A stretch of 64,000 nucleotides of DNA from Acidobacteriota bacterium (GCA_017307505.1 JAFKEE010000023.1:124001-188000), one strand, 5' to 3'; numbered from the stretch's first letter, positions 1-9,348 are shown. Notes: generated by a model from the sequence alone, not told the origin. A program made the numbers and translations.

Positions 1-874
1 CCGTCGCGACAAGGCTGCTGAATCCGTCGCGGAGCAAGAGGCGCTTCACGTCTTCCTCGGTCTTGGCCAAGAAGGGAAGCAGCACATCCCGGTCTTCCGG
101 GCGGATCTCGGAGCGCCCCAGAAGCTGTAGTGCCCGAACGAACTGCACGATCTCGTCAATGGAGGGTGGCTTGACCAGGTTGTAGCCGCGCAATGCCTGC
201 GCGAGTCCGACCGCCTGGGCCTTCAACTCAAGTGGGGCATCCACCGTCCGGATATCGAGGATCTCGGCCTCCTTCTTCACATCGGGATGTTCGATCCGTT
301 GGTAGAGACTTCGCCGGCGCAGCGGGTCCCCAAGTCGGCGCTCTTGGTTCGAAGTCATGACCACGAACGGAACGGACTGAGCCTTCACGGTCCCCAACTT
401 CGGCACGGTGATCTGCCAGTCAGAGAGGATTTCGAGCAACAGCGCCTCGAACTTCTGGTCAACCTTATCGAGTTCGTCGATCAGAAGCACCACCGACTTC
501 GGCTGAAGCACGGCCTGCAGCAACGGCCCTTGCGTGAAGAAATCAAGGGTGTGCAGTCGGGTACGGAGGATCTCCCACTGGCGATCGATTACCTGCGCTT
601 GCGTCTCCAGAAACAGCCGCTGAAGAGCTTCGTCAAAGGAGCCAATCGCCTGGCGCTCCGTGATTCCCTCGAAACATTGGAGGCGAATCAACTCCGTCTG
701 TGCCGCGGCGGCAAAGGCCTGCGCGAGGTACGTCTTTCCGGTTCCTGGTGGTCCCTCGATGAGAATCGGTTTCTGCATCCGGGTCGCCAACCAGATGATC
801 TGGACCAGCACGGGATCAGTCGCATAGCCGGCGCTACGCAACCCAGCGGCAACATCCCGGGGTGTAGCAAACAT
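1..874 (-). CDS. MoxR-family AAA+ ATPase (3' end outside window)
   Basis: About 291 codons are visible; the frame is still open at the window edge, so the C-terminus is missing. The start is the ATG at 874. Walker A GPPGTGKT lies at residues 41-48 and Walker B VVLLIDELDK at about 128-137, followed by a sensor-1-like stretch (VVMTSNQERR) and the arginine-rich PLRRRSLYQRI segment typical of MoxR/CobS-like ATPases. Such ATPases usually act as chaperones with a von Willebrand A partner that activates or inserts metal cofactors; no partner is visible here. It is divergently oriented from the squalene-cyclase-like gene at 1188. The family call is firm, the substrate unknown. Confidence 0.9.
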   Translation of the reverse strand, partial: MFATPRDVAAGLRSAGYATDPVLVQIIWLATRMQKPILIEGPPGTGKTYLAQAFAAAAQTELIRLQCFEGITERQAIGSFDEALQRLFLETQAQVIDRQWEILRTRLHTLDFFTQGPLLQAVLQPKSVVLLIDELDKVDQKFEALLLEILSDWQITVPKLGTVKAQSVPFVVMTSNQERRLGDPLRRRSLYQRIEHPDVKKEAEILDIRTVDAPLELKAQAVGLAQALRGYNLVKPPSIDEIVQFVRALQLLGRSEIRPEDRDVLLPFLAKTEEDVKRLLLRDGFSSLVAT

Positions 875-950
875 GGTGGGAGTTTAGGGGAACCGTCCGA
901 ATCGCCAAAACGACTTCCACAGCCAGCGGCCATCACACTCGTTTGGCCGA

Positions 951-1184
951 TTGTGCGACTTCGCCTACTTTCGAAAGGCGATGACAATCCTCCGGATCAC
1001 AATCGGCCTCTCGCTCGCTTGGGCCATCATCATGCTGTTTCAGGCTGGCTGCGGTTTGCCAAGGCCCTGCGAAATGACCACCAGTGGCTGCCGTCAAACG
1101 CCTCGCAAAGAGGGGTGCGGGCCTGGGTGGCCTCGACCGACGACGAACTCCTCCTGTGCAGCGGACTCTGAGTCCAATCCTTGA
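951..1184 (+). CDS. possible small membrane-anchored ORF (weak)
   Basis: This 77-codon frame sits between the MoxR gene and the cyclase-like gene and ends four bases before the next ATG. It has one hydrophobic stretch (ITIGLSLAWAIIMLF, about residues 15-29) followed by a Pro/Cys/Ser-rich low-quality tail. A second frame over 1050-1171 (WLRFAKALRNDHQWL...) looks more protein-like, so this may be a frameshifted small membrane protein with the anchor from one frame and the tail from the other. I do not recognise a family. It could also be non-coding. Confidence 0.22.
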   Translation: MCDFAYFRKAMTILRITIGLSLAWAIIMLFQAGCGLPRPCEMTTSGCRQTPRKEGCGPGWPRPTTNSSCAADSESNP

Positions 1185-1187
1185 TCG

Positions 1188-2036
1188 ATGCTCTATCGCC
1201 GAAAGATTCTGAACACACTCTGCGCACGAGCGGTTGGCTCGATCGAGGAACTCGCATTACGGTCGCTCGCGTTGCGAGCACAGTGGCGGGACTGTAGCCA
1301 ACTCCTCGAAAGCCAGCTTCCATGCGGCGGGTGGCCCAATGCGCTTGGAGCCAGGGAGCCTAACGCCTATTCAACTTCGATGGCGCTGATTGCCCTCGCG
1401 CACTTGCGAGACCGTCGTGATACGCGGGCCGCAGTCAATTTCGCATTCGGCTGGCTCAATGAAATCGCCGGACGGGAAGGGCACTGGCTCTGGCGCTGGA
1501 AGTTCCGCTTGTTCGATCGGCAAGTGAAGTTCGATACCTCCAAGTACGGCTGGCCATGGATCGACGGAACCGTAAGTTGGGTAGCCCCCACGGCACTCGC
1601 GGTGATCGCACATCGAGTCTGGAGTCGCCCCTCCGCAAGAGTTGAACGCGGGATGTCCATGCTCCTCGACCGCGCCTGTTCCTCAGGCGGCTGGAACGCC
1701 GGCAACTCTGAAGCGTTCGGCGTCACCCTGACAGCCCATCCCGACTTCACGGCCATGGGCCTGATCGCCCTTGGCGCCTGCGGTGTGCAGGCCCACCCGA
1801 TAGTCCGAAGTGCGGAGGACTATCTCTCAAGCCGGCTGGCAGCCAGCGAAGCCACCTACTCTCTGGCGTGGGCTCTGATGGCTCTGCGTAACAACCCCAA
1901 AGCGGTCGGCACTCTCCGCAAGCAGTTGCTCAAGTCGCTCGAATTCGATGTGGACGTGAAGCCCACGATCTCACTCGCCTTGGCAGCCTTGGCTCTCGAA
2001 GATCCGCCACTCGACCTTACGGAGACTCCACGATGA
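1188..2036 (+). CDS. squalene-cyclase / prenyltransferase-repeat-like protein
   Basis: 282 aa. It carries repeats of the alpha/alpha-barrel terpene-cyclase type: a QxxCGGWPN segment near residue 45, a WPWIDGTVSW segment near 125, and SSGGWNAG near 170, spaced by ALIALAHL-like and GLIALGAC-like helices. It lacks an obvious DXDD catalytic motif and is much shorter than true squalene-hopene cyclases, so it is probably a non-catalytic or single-domain relative. Its TGA overlaps the ATG of the DUF362 gene (ATGA at 2033-2036), so the two are translationally coupled. The pairing with a DUF362 protein suggests a shared role, but no reaction can be inferred. Confidence 0.7.
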   Translation: MLYRRKILNTLCARAVGSIEELALRSLALRAQWRDCSQLLESQLPCGGWPNALGAREPNAYSTSMALIALAHLRDRRDTRAAVNFAFGWLNEIAGREGHWLWRWKFRLFDRQVKFDTSKYGWPWIDGTVSWVAPTALAVIAHRVWSRPSARVERGMSMLLDRACSSGGWNAGNSEAFGVTLTAHPDFTAMGLIALGACGVQAHPIVRSAEDYLSSRLAASEATYSLAWALMALRNNPKAVGTLRKQLLKSLEFDVDVKPTISLALAALALEDPPLDLTETPR

Positions 2037-3040
2037 ATCGAAGATCACTCCTCGGCGGCGCCTCGCTCGCAGCAACCGGCGCTTTCGCCGTTCATGAGAC
2101 CTCCCGGCGCCGAGTCCCAGACCGGAGGCGTCCAATGTCGAGAGTCGCGATTCTCCGCTGTGAGTCGTACGAGCGCGTCGCGCAAGTTGTATGGGATGGA
2201 ATCCGGCTTCTCGCACCGCAAGTCGCCGGCAAGCGCGTCCTCCTCAAGCCCAACCTGGTTGAGTACTCCCCGTCGGCCTGCATCAACACCCATCCCACGC
2301 TCATCGCCGCAACGGCCGATGCCCTCTACCGCCTCGGCGCCATGAGTGTACTGGTCGGCGATGGTCCCGGTCATGTCCGGGACTCTGAACTGGTCTTGGA
2401 GGAGAGCGGGCTTCGTGACGCGCTGCGTTCTGTCGGGCGGCTTCGGTTCATCGATCTCAACTTCGACAGCGTGCGCGCCGTCCGAACGCAGACCTCACTG
2501 ACCAACCTGAAAGAACTCTGGCTTCCCCAATCTCTACTGGCGGCCGACGTGGTCGTCTCGATGCCGAAGGTCAAGACTCATCATTGGGCCGGTGTGACGC
2601 TCAGCCTCAAGAACCTGTTTGGCGTGGTACCTGGCGCAGTCTACGGCTGGCCGAAGAACATCCTACATTGGCAGGGCATCGATAACTCCATCGTCGAACT
2701 CGCCTCGACTGTCCCTGTTCACTACGTCATCGCGGACGGAGTGGAGGCGATGGAAGGCAATGGGCCTCTGCACGGCGCAGCACGCCATCTCGGGTGCCTC
2801 GTCTTCGCCGACGATCCAGTGGCGGCCGATGCAGCCTGCTGTTCGTTGATGGATATTGATCCCTACTGCATCCGGCATCTCGCGAATGCTTCATCGCTTG
2901 GCAACCTAGACCCCAGACGGTGGGAACTTCTGGGGAATCGCATCGCAAGCCTGCGTCAGACGTTCCAGGCACCGCCGACGATGACGTTCGCCCGCCTGAG
3001 TTCGTCTACTCCAGGAGCCCATGCACGCTCGGCGCCTTGA
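2033..3040 (+). CDS. DUF362 domain protein with twin-arginine-like leader
   Basis: 335 aa. The N-terminus MNRRSLLGGASLAATGAFA resembles a Tat signal (RRSLLGG), implying export. The DUF362 core starts near residue 35 with VAILRCESYERV and continues through VLLKPNLVEY, THPTLIAA, VLVGDGPGH and MPKVKTHHWAGVTLSLKNLFG, all hallmarks of DUF362 proteins. No 4Fe-4S ferredoxin motif is present in the C-terminal part, although many family members have one. It overlaps the cyclase-like gene by four bases and ends convergently over the HTH gene (35 bp overlap). The family function is not established. Confidence 0.85.
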   Translation: MNRRSLLGGASLAATGAFAVHETSRRRVPDRRRPMSRVAILRCESYERVAQVVWDGIRLLAPQVAGKRVLLKPNLVEYSPSACINTHPTLIAATADALYRLGAMSVLVGDGPGHVRDSELVLEESGLRDALRSVGRLRFIDLNFDSVRAVRTQTSLTNLKELWLPQSLLAADVVVSMPKVKTHHWAGVTLSLKNLFGVVPGAVYGWPKNILHWQGIDNSIVELASTVPVHYVIADGVEAMEGNGPLHGAARHLGCLVFADDPVAADAACCSLMDIDPYCIRHLANASSLGNLDPRRWELLGNRIASLRQTFQAPPTMTFARLSSSTPGAHARSAP

Positions 3041-3692
3041 CGGCGAGGCACTGATCTGGAAACCCGTTCAGCACGAGCCATTCCCTCTGTGCCGGCGGCA
3101 GCTTCGCATACGGAATGCGCTCGGGATGCTCTCTCAGGAACGTCTCGAAGGAGGACTCCGCGATCCCGCCCTTGAACCTGCGCAGAATCCCTTCCTTCAG
3201 CAGCCGCTGCACGGTCGTCCGCGATCTTCCGATGTCTTGCGCCACCTGGGCCACTGTGAGCGGCTGGCGATCCATGTCACGATCTGTTTTGCGCTCGCGC
3301 CATCGGTGCTTGCGCACTGCGGCCCTGCTCCGCCCATTCTGGTTGAGGCCCTGCTGGATCCGCTCCATCTCGCGGCTCGCCCAGCGAGGCTTGCGCCGCC
3401 AAGGCCACTGCTCCCGCGGAAGCGTACGGCGCAGGAACTCCTTTACGGCCTCTTCGGTTCGGCCGAGTTCTTTGGCCAGCTCGCCGAGTGGCCGTCGCTT
3501 GAGAGCGTCAGTTCTCGCCCATTGAACTGCGACCTTCGCATCCGACGTGGTCCAATTCCTCGCGGGTGACAGTGTGGTGTTGGCTGACGGCGTTTGTCGA
3601 TCGCCGTCGGACGAAATCTTCGCCGGCGTGATGGTGGAAGCCAGGCCGCCGCCGTTTAGAGGGAAGCTCGTTTCCGCAGGTGAGACATGCAT
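3006..3692 (-). CDS. helix-turn-helix DNA-binding protein
   Basis: 228 aa. There are two DNA-binding-like segments: a Myb/SANT-like region (NWTTSD... then LGELAKELGRTEEAVKEFLRR, about residues 47-90) and a classical HTH near residues 145-175 (TVAQVAQDIGRSRTTVQRLLKEG). The middle is rich in Arg and Trp. Another frame over 3508-3741 carries a CxxC and His cluster, so the N-terminus may be frameshifted or wrongly assigned here. It lies next to an excisionase and integrase and is probably part of the same element as regulator or accessory protein. It is convergent with the DUF362 gene. Confidence 0.7.
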   Translation of the reverse strand: MHVSPAETSFPLNGGGLASTITPAKISSDGDRQTPSANTTLSPARNWTTSDAKVAVQWARTDALKRRPLGELAKELGRTEEAVKEFLRRTLPREQWPWRRKPRWASREMERIQQGLNQNGRSRAAVRKHRWRERKTDRDMDRQPLTVAQVAQDIGRSRTTVQRLLKEGILRRFKGGIAESSFETFLREHPERIPYAKLPPAQREWLVLNGFPDQCLAVKAPSVHGLLE

Positions 3693-3789
3693 ACTCGCTC
3701 GTGACCTGCGGCGATTCTAGTGGCGGTTCGGGACGATTCAAAAAGTCGCGACCTCGCGTTGCCCCGACATTCGACCCCTCTTGGACACT

Positions 3790-3829
3790 AGGGGGTCAAA
3801 ATTCCCCTTTGAGAATTTCAAGCCCCCCT
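3790..3829. repeat. imperfect inverted repeat
   Basis: AGGGGGTCAAAATT is followed ten bases later by AATTTCAAGCCCCCCT, its imperfect reverse complement. It lies in the intergenic space between the HTH gene (leftward) and the excisionase gene (rightward). It could be an operator, a terminator-like hairpin, or an element end. Only the sequence symmetry supports it. Confidence 0.4.
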
Positions 3830-3956
3830 GAAGAGCATCGTTTCAGCTGCGATTTGCGCTGCGTGGCCCCTGCTCCCGGCTGCTTCATCGACTTTTGACT
3901 TGGTCCCGGTTTCCCCTGATAACAATCTCGTCGACTCTTCGACAAGGAACGCCTAC

Positions 3957-4169
3957 ATGACGACTCCAACCTCCCCCACGGTCTCGATTCGGCTGTTCAC
4001 CATCAAAGAAGCCGCCGAGGTCCTGAAGATTCCAGCCAGTTGGCTCTACGAGCGAACCCGGCGCAACGCGATCCCCTGTCACCGACTCGGTAAATACCTC
4101 CGGTTCACGGAAGAAGACCTTGCTCGAATCATCTCGTCACAGCCCCCGCAGTCGGACGCGGCAGACTGA
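3957..4169 (+). CDS. excisionase-type HTH protein
   Basis: 70 aa from the ATG at 3957, chosen because AAGGA lies eight bases upstream (3944-3948); a longer frame reaches back to 3900 without a better site. The protein reads FTIKEAAEVLKIPASWLYE... HRLGKYLRFTEEDLARI, the winged MerR-like fold of Xis/AlpA-type excisionases and helix-turn-helix 17 proteins. It lies ten bases upstream of the integrase and would direct excision or regulate integration. Confidence 0.85.
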   Translation: MTTPTSPTVSIRLFTIKEAAEVLKIPASWLYERTRRNAIPCHRLGKYLRFTEEDLARIISSQPPQSDAAD

Positions 4170-4178
4170 GGCTCCGCC

Positions 4179-5393
4179 ATGTCAAGACAGCGAGGCGCGA
4201 TCGTCAGGAAGCACCAGCGGTACTTCGTCAAGTACCGGACCCCAGAAGGCAAGCAGAAGTGGGAGAGTGGGTTCGATACGAAGGCACAGGCGCAGGCCCG
4301 TCTCAACGAACTCCTCCAGGAGATCAATCAGGGCGTTTACATCGAACCGAAGACCATGACCTTTGGCGAATTCGCCGAGGAGTGGCTTGAGAGTCGAAGC
4401 AGCATCCGCGGCTCAACCCTCTCGGCCTACGCCTCCATCCTCCGTCAGCGCCTCATCCCCTTCTTCGGGAAGACGCACCTTTCTGAGATCTCGTTTGAGC
4501 AGGTGCGACGCTTCGTTGGTGAACTCAGTGCCGAGGTTTCTCCGAAGACGGTTCATAACACGCTGATCCTTTTGCGCGTCATACTCACGGGAAAGCGCGG
4601 GGCGAGCGCAATCAAGCGAGGATTCCTCCGCAGTGACCCCACCAAAGGCGTGGAGCTTCCTTCCCGGCTGCATCGGAAGATCCGGCCACTATCGGTTGAG
4701 ACCGTCTGGAAGCTGATTGACGCCGCAGAAGAGTTGGGTGAACTGCGACGATCGCTGGTGTTTCTTGATGCCTACACCGGGCTTCGCCGGAATGAGATTC
4801 TGGCGCTTCATTTCAGTGACATAGATTGGCAGAGCCACGAACTCCTCGTGCAGCGTGCGATCTCAAAACGGGTCTCGGACGACGCGGCCCGCAAGTGGAC
4901 CTGGGTGCTCGGACCTCCGAAGTCCGCGAAGTCGATTCGAAGGGTGGCATTGCCTGAGGACGTGAGGGATTTGCTCGCAAAGCTTCGCCGGAAGGCTGAA
5001 GACAAGGAGGGCCTCATCTTCCGCCGCTCCGACGGGTCCATGATCGATCCCGACTACTTTGATGAATGGCTCTTCGCGCCAGTCGTGAAGAGGGCGGGGC
5101 TCTCGGGCATCCGCTTCCACGATCTGAGGCATTTCTTCGCTTCGATGCTGATCGCACAGGGAGAGAGCCCGAAGTACGTCTGCGACCAGCTGGGCCACGC
5201 CACCATCCAGATCACCTTCGACACCTACGGACACCTGTTCCCACAGTCAAGGAAGGAAGCCGCAGCCAAGCTGCAGGACGCGATGCGCCAGGGCAAAGAT
5301 AAAGCGAATGGTAGAAGTTTGGTAGAAGGTTCTGACAAAACCGGGGCAAAACGTTTCAGGAGCAGGAAGCCGGAGAGTGGCGGAAACGATTGA
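4179..5393 (+). CDS. tyrosine recombinase (phage-type integrase)
   Basis: 404 aa. The order is an AP2-like/Arm N-terminus (residues 1-60), a SAM-like core-binding domain (about 65-160), and a catalytic domain with Arg in AYTGLRRNEIL (about 198), HDLRHFFASML (about 309-319), GHATIQITFDTYGHLFP with the Tyr nucleophile near 340. All catalytic residues are present, so it is probably active. It is preceded by excisionase and followed 28 bp later by a tRNA-Met 3' half, the usual arrangement of a genomic-island or ICE integrase and its attachment site. Confidence 0.95.
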   Translation: MSRQRGAIVRKHQRYFVKYRTPEGKQKWESGFDTKAQAQARLNELLQEINQGVYIEPKTMTFGEFAEEWLESRSSIRGSTLSAYASILRQRLIPFFGKTHLSEISFEQVRRFVGELSAEVSPKTVHNTLILLRVILTGKRGASAIKRGFLRSDPTKGVELPSRLHRKIRPLSVETVWKLIDAAEELGELRRSLVFLDAYTGLRRNEILALHFSDIDWQSHELLVQRAISKRVSDDAARKWTWVLGPPKSAKSIRRVALPEDVRDLLAKLRRKAEDKEGLIFRRSDGSMIDPDYFDEWLFAPVVKRAGLSGIRFHDLRHFFASMLIAQGESPKYVCDQLGHATIQITFDTYGHLFPQSRKEAAAKLQDAMRQGKDKANGRSLVEGSDKTGAKRFRSRKPESGGND

Positions 5394-5421
5394 GGGGGCG
5401 GCGCTTACGGGCGGAGGAGGT

Positions 5422-5467
5422 TGGTTGCGGGGGTAGGATTTGAACCTACGACCTTTGGGTTATGAGT
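5422..5467 (-). other. tRNA-Met 3' half, putative att site
   Basis: Read on the minus strand this is the 3' half of an elongator tRNA-Met: anticodon loop CTCATAA, variable region AGGTC, T-arm GTAGG-TTCAAAT-CCTAC, acceptor strand CCCCGCA, then A and encoded CCA. The 5' half is absent: the bases that should form the 5' anticodon stem (CCCAA on the plus strand) are replaced by unrelated sequence from 5467. A 3'-half tRNA copy beside a tyrosine recombinase is the classic footprint of integration into a tRNA gene. It is not a functional tRNA. Confidence 0.85.
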
Positions 5468-5770
5468 TTAACACATCGTTATGATTGGGTGTCGCTGTTC
5501 AGAGCTATCAACAAGTTACGTCGAGGATGTCTTGGTTGATTCTGGTTGTTTCTGGATCTCCTGTTAGCAATTTGTTAGCACTTTTTCTTCCTGGGAGCAC
5601 CCGTCTGGAAGTCGAACGAAGCCAGTCAAATTGGGCTGCGGTTTCGAGTCCAGAAAGCGTTTCCCCAAGGAGCCCTCGAACCCAGAATACCCTCATGGCT
5701 TTCGGAGAGCAAACGAATCGCTGAAGCGCGTTCGCACATTTCAGTGTGCTTTCGAATCAGGGCATGATAG
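5468..5770. other. intergenic, no gene seen
   Basis: About 300 bases between the att-like tRNA fragment and the broken AlbA_2 gene. Short frames exist on both strands but none resembles a protein. I see no convincing promoter, hairpin or repeat. Confidence 0.4.
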
Positions 5771-7179
5771 ATGAAGATGACTGAGGTTGATGTTCAGATG
5801 CTCGCACTCGCTGGCGAGTCGGAGACGATCGAGTTCAAGCGTTCAACGGGTCAACTGCCGCGCGGCGGCGAGACCCTCTGCGCCTTTCTGAACGGCAGCG
5901 GTGGCCAAGTCATTTTCGGCGTAGCACCCGATTCTCAAGTCGTCGGCCAGTCCGTTTCGGACACAACCATGCAGGATGTGGCGCAAGTGATTCGACGATT
6001 TGAACCGCCTGCACCTGTCGAGATCGAACGTGTGCCACTGGGTTCCGCCGGGAGGTTCTCGTTCTTCGTGTTTCGGACGGCGATGCGGAGGCCGCGCCGT
6101 TCACCTTTGACGGACGGCCCTATCAACGCATAGGCACTACGACATCGGTAATGCCTCAGCAGACCTATCAGCGCCTGCTGCTTGAGCGTGCACATACCCA
6201 GCAGCGGTGGGAAAACCTGGCGTCATCGCTTACGATCGACGATCTCGATTGGGAGGAAATAGCACGCACCCGGGAAGGTGCCATCGCTGCTGGAGGATTG
6301 GATCCTCTCGTAATCTGGAACCGCAGAGGACTTTCTAGAGCGCGTGGGACTCCGCGTCAAAGGGCGGATTCTTAATGCAGCGGTTGTCGTATTTGGGCGT
6401 CGATTCCTTCCGGACTACCCGCAATGCGAACTTCGCTGAGCACGGTTCCGTGGGCTAGACAAGACGCAGTTCAGCGATCAGCGTCAGATCAATGGGCACG
6501 CTCTCCAGTTGATGTCTGAGGCCATGGATTTCCCTTCGCGCCACCTGCCCATTGCAGGGAGGATCGAACCTGGCGTTTTTGAGCGTGTAGAGCCGCTGTT
6601 TCCGCCGGTAGCGCTTCGAGAGGCGTTGGTGAATGCGTTCTGCCACCGGGACTATGCGCAAGTCGGCGGTGGTGTCAGCATCGGAATCTACGACGACCGC
6701 CTGGAAATCTGGAGTGACGGCACCTTGCCTTTCGGGCTACGTCCCGACGACCTGAAGCGCGACCATCTTTCACGACCGCGAAATCCCTTGATCGCTGAAG
6801 TGTTCTACCGGCGTGGACTAGTCGAACGATGGGGCAGGGGTACTCAACGACTCGTTGAATTGTGCGTGAGAGCCGGTCACCCGGAGCCAGAGTTCCTGGA
6901 ACGTGGCGGTGCTGTCTGCGTGCGCTTTCTTCCCAACGCGTACATAGCTCCCCAACGGGTCGCACACGACCTCGCACAACGGCAGCGAAGATTGCTTCAA
7001 GCACTCGCGGGCCGAGATGCGAGGGCCCTTCGTGAACTGAGAGCTGAGGTGTCGCCGGAAACACCGGAGCGAACCCTCCGCGATGACCTATCTCACCTGA
7101 AGCGGTTGGGCCTTGTCGATTCCAAGGAATGGGACGGGGTGCCGTGTGGTTCTTGAAGCGCTTCAATGAGGCGGACTAG
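5771..7179 (+). pseudogene. AlbA_2 (Schlafen) / HATPase_c_4 ATP-binding regulator, broken
   Basis: One protein can be followed through several disruptions. The AlbA_2 domain starts at 5771 (ESETIEFKRSTGQ... FLNGSGGQVIFGV). Near 6050 the homologous reading continues one frame over (EVLVLRVSDGDAEAAPF... PYQRIGTTTSV). A second shift falls near 6325 (FLERVGLRVKGRILNAAVV). A TGA at 6437-6439 interrupts the same frame as the next part, which contains the HATPase_c_4 region (REALVNAFCHRDYAQVGG, 6600-6670) and a winged-helix tail. A last shift near 7140 would give the family-like ending WFLKRFNEAD. Intact members are predicted ATP-dependent transcriptional regulators. Confidence 0.88.
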
Positions 7180-7393
7180 ATCGGTCCCGGCACCTCGTTT
7201 TGCGTGGGTACGCCCAACTCAGTTGGAGTAGCAACCGAAGGTCCTCACGTTCGAGCCTTCCTCAAACGGGAGATGCTCGCCCAACTGTGACGATGAGCCC
7301 GGTGCCTAAAACCGTGGCAGCATGTCCGCCTGTCCTTCACTTCCGATCCTGAGCCCACTGGCAAGGCAGAGTGGCACTGGGCATCCGGAAGCA

Positions 7394-8380
7394 TCAACGG
7401 CGATGGCACGCTACCTCGTGGCCTTGTTGCTTAATAACGAGTTGAACGTCATCTTGGCGACAGATGGCTTGGGCTTCCGGGCAGCGCCAGGCGAATGGAC
7501 ATCCTTTGGTGGGCCGAGATGCGGACGGAGTGTTGCGATTGAGATGGGATCTTGTCCTCTTGATGCTCGGATCCGGCCAGATGACAGACGATAGAAGCTC
7601 CTGAGTGTATGGGTGCTGCGGATCGTTCATCAATCGCGTGGTTTCTGCGACTTCGACGATTTTCCCCATATACATGACCGCAGTGCGGTGTGCAATTCTC
7701 TCGACAACACCCAGATCATGCGAAATCAAGACCACAGCCAACGAATGCTTTCTGTGCAGCTCTAGCACGAGGCCGAGGATCTGCGCCCGAACGGAAACGT
7801 CCAAGGCGGAGACTGGCTCATCGGCAACGATTACTTCCGGCTCTAATGAAATGGCGCGGGCGATAGCGACGCGCTGGCGTTGCCCTCCGCTCATCTCATG
7901 GGGGTAGCGTCGCATAAAGTAGCCTTCCAGACCAACCTCAGCCAACAAAGCTGCCACTCGGGACTCGACGTGATTCTTCGGCAGAACTTGGTGCAGCAAA
8001 AGAGGTTCAGCGACAATCTGCCAAATCTGGTGTCTGGGGTTGAGAGATGCGTAAGGATCTTGAAACACTATCTGGATCTTGCGACGGATGGCACGCATCT
8101 CTGGTTTGGTCAATGCAAGTAAGTCAACCCCAGCAAAGCGGATGGTCCCAGCAGTCGGTTCGACTAACCTCAGGAGGGACCTTCCGAGGGTCGTTTTCCC
8201 GCAGCCTGATTCACCTACTATGGCGAGAATCTCACCTCGATGAAGCGTAAGGTCGACACCATCCACTGCGCGTACCCAGCGCTTCGGTCCAAGCCAGCGA
8301 CTTCCAGAAGAAAACCACTTCTTCAATCCATTAGCTACTAGGATCTCGGACGAAGCTATTGATGTCTCATTCGCCGCCAT
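7394..8380 (-). CDS. oligopeptide/dipeptide ABC transporter ATPase, DppF/OppF type
   Basis: 328 aa from the ATG at 8380, which shares its A with the TGA of the upstream ATPase gene (TGATG), so the two are coupled; a longer frame to 8407 is less likely. Walker A GESGCGKT is at about residues 56-63, signature MSGGQRQR at about 163-170, Walker B VIVADEPVSALD at about 183-194. The C-terminus has the CPFAWRCPEAQAIC cysteine cluster of the oligopeptide/dipeptide transporter C-terminal domain (4Fe-4S type). It powers peptide import with the four genes upstream. Confidence 0.95.
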   Translation of the reverse strand: MAANETSIASSEILVANGLKKWFSSGSRWLGPKRWVRAVDGVDLTLHRGEILAIVGESGCGKTTLGRSLLRLVEPTAGTIRFAGVDLLALTKPEMRAIRRKIQIVFQDPYASLNPRHQIWQIVAEPLLLHQVLPKNHVESRVAALLAEVGLEGYFMRRYPHEMSGGQRQRVAIARAISLEPEVIVADEPVSALDVSVRAQILGLVLELHRKHSLAVVLISHDLGVVERIAHRTAVMYMGKIVEVAETTRLMNDPQHPYTQELLSSVIWPDPSIKRTRSHLNRNTPSASRPTKGCPFAWRCPEAQAICRQDDVQLVIKQQGHEVACHRR

Positions 8381-9348
8381 CAGGGAGTTACCTTTCCACA
8401 GGCACATGCGCGATCGCTAGAAAGCGCCACCAGAGGAGGAATCTCCGACGTGCAGGATGGATCGCCTACGGCACATCGCGGGTGAAAGGCGCAACCGCTC
8501 GGAAGTCTGAACAGGTCGGGGACGGAACCTGGAATACCGTGTAGTGGGATCGTGCGATCACGGCTCCGCCGCACCGATGCAAGTAGTGCTTGAGTATACG
8601 GATGCTTGGGAACTGCAAAGAGCCCCTCGACAGGCGCAACCTCGACGAGCCTGCCCGCATACATAACGCACACCCTCTGCGCAATCTGTGCGACAACGGC
8701 CAGATCGTGACTGATGATCAGTATCGCCATCCGGTGCTTCTCCTGTAGTTCTCGCAGCAGGTCTAGGATCTCTGCTTGAACCGTGACATCCAGCGCCGTC
8801 GTTGGTTCGTCAGCTATGAGTAGCTTGGGGCGAGTACTCACGGCGATCGCAATCGCGGCCCGCTGCCGCATTCCTCCGGACAGCTGAAACGGATAGGATC
8901 TCGCACAACGCTCCGGATCGCCAATGCCGCACTCACCCAAGAGGCGCACTGCTTCTCGTTCGGCCTCCTTGCGCGTGAACCTACGATGCAGTGTAAGCAC
9001 TTCGCGCAACTGGTAGCCGACCGTGTATACCGGGTTCAAAGCGGCACCTGGCTCTTGGAACACGAAGCCAAATTCCCGAGCTCGCAACTCGCGGAGTCGC
9101 TCCTTCGAGGCAGTTACGATATCTTCTCCTGAGAGCAACACGCTACCGCCGACTATTCGTCCCGGCACCGGTATCAAATTGATCAGAGACAGCGCGACAA
9201 TCGTCTTGCCGCATCCCGATTCTCCGACCAGCGCAACTGTTTCGTTCTCATTTATGTCAAAAGATACGCCATCGACGGGTTTAAGAACGCCCTCAGCCAG
9301 GAAGAAATAGGAAGCCAGTTGATGCACGCTCAGCAGCACGTTAGACAT
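8380..9348 (-). CDS. oligopeptide/dipeptide ABC transporter ATPase, DppD/OppD type
   Basis: 323 aa from the ATG at 9348; this start overlaps the preceding permease stop by eight bases, as expected for a coupled operon, and removes an Arg-rich extension. Walker A VGESGCGKT is near residues 41-49, LSGGMRQR near 155, and Walker B LLIADEPTTALD near 173. A C-terminal Cys cluster (CAFHPRCAVGDPSC) marks the oligopeptide ATPase subfamily. It forms a heterodimer with the next ATPase. Confidence 0.95.
   Translation of the reverse strand: MSNVLLSVHQLASYFFLAEGVLKPVDGVSFDINENETVALVGESGCGKTIVALSLINLIPVPGRIVGGSVLLSGEDIVTASKERLRELRAREFGFVFQEPGAALNPVYTVGYQLREVLTLHRRFTRKEAEREAVRLLGECGIGDPERCARSYPFQLSGGMRQRAAIAIAVSTRPKLLIADEPTTALDVTVQAEILDLLRELQEKHRMAILIISHDLAVVAQIAQRVCVMYAGRLVEVAPVEGLFAVPKHPYTQALLASVRRSRDRTIPLHGIPGSVPDLFRLPSGCAFHPRCAVGDPSCTSEIPPLVALSSDRACACGKVTP

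Noticed and set aside
287-1171. 294-codon plus-strand frame
   Set aside because: It is mainly antisense to the MoxR ATPase, whose Walker motifs are on the minus strand.
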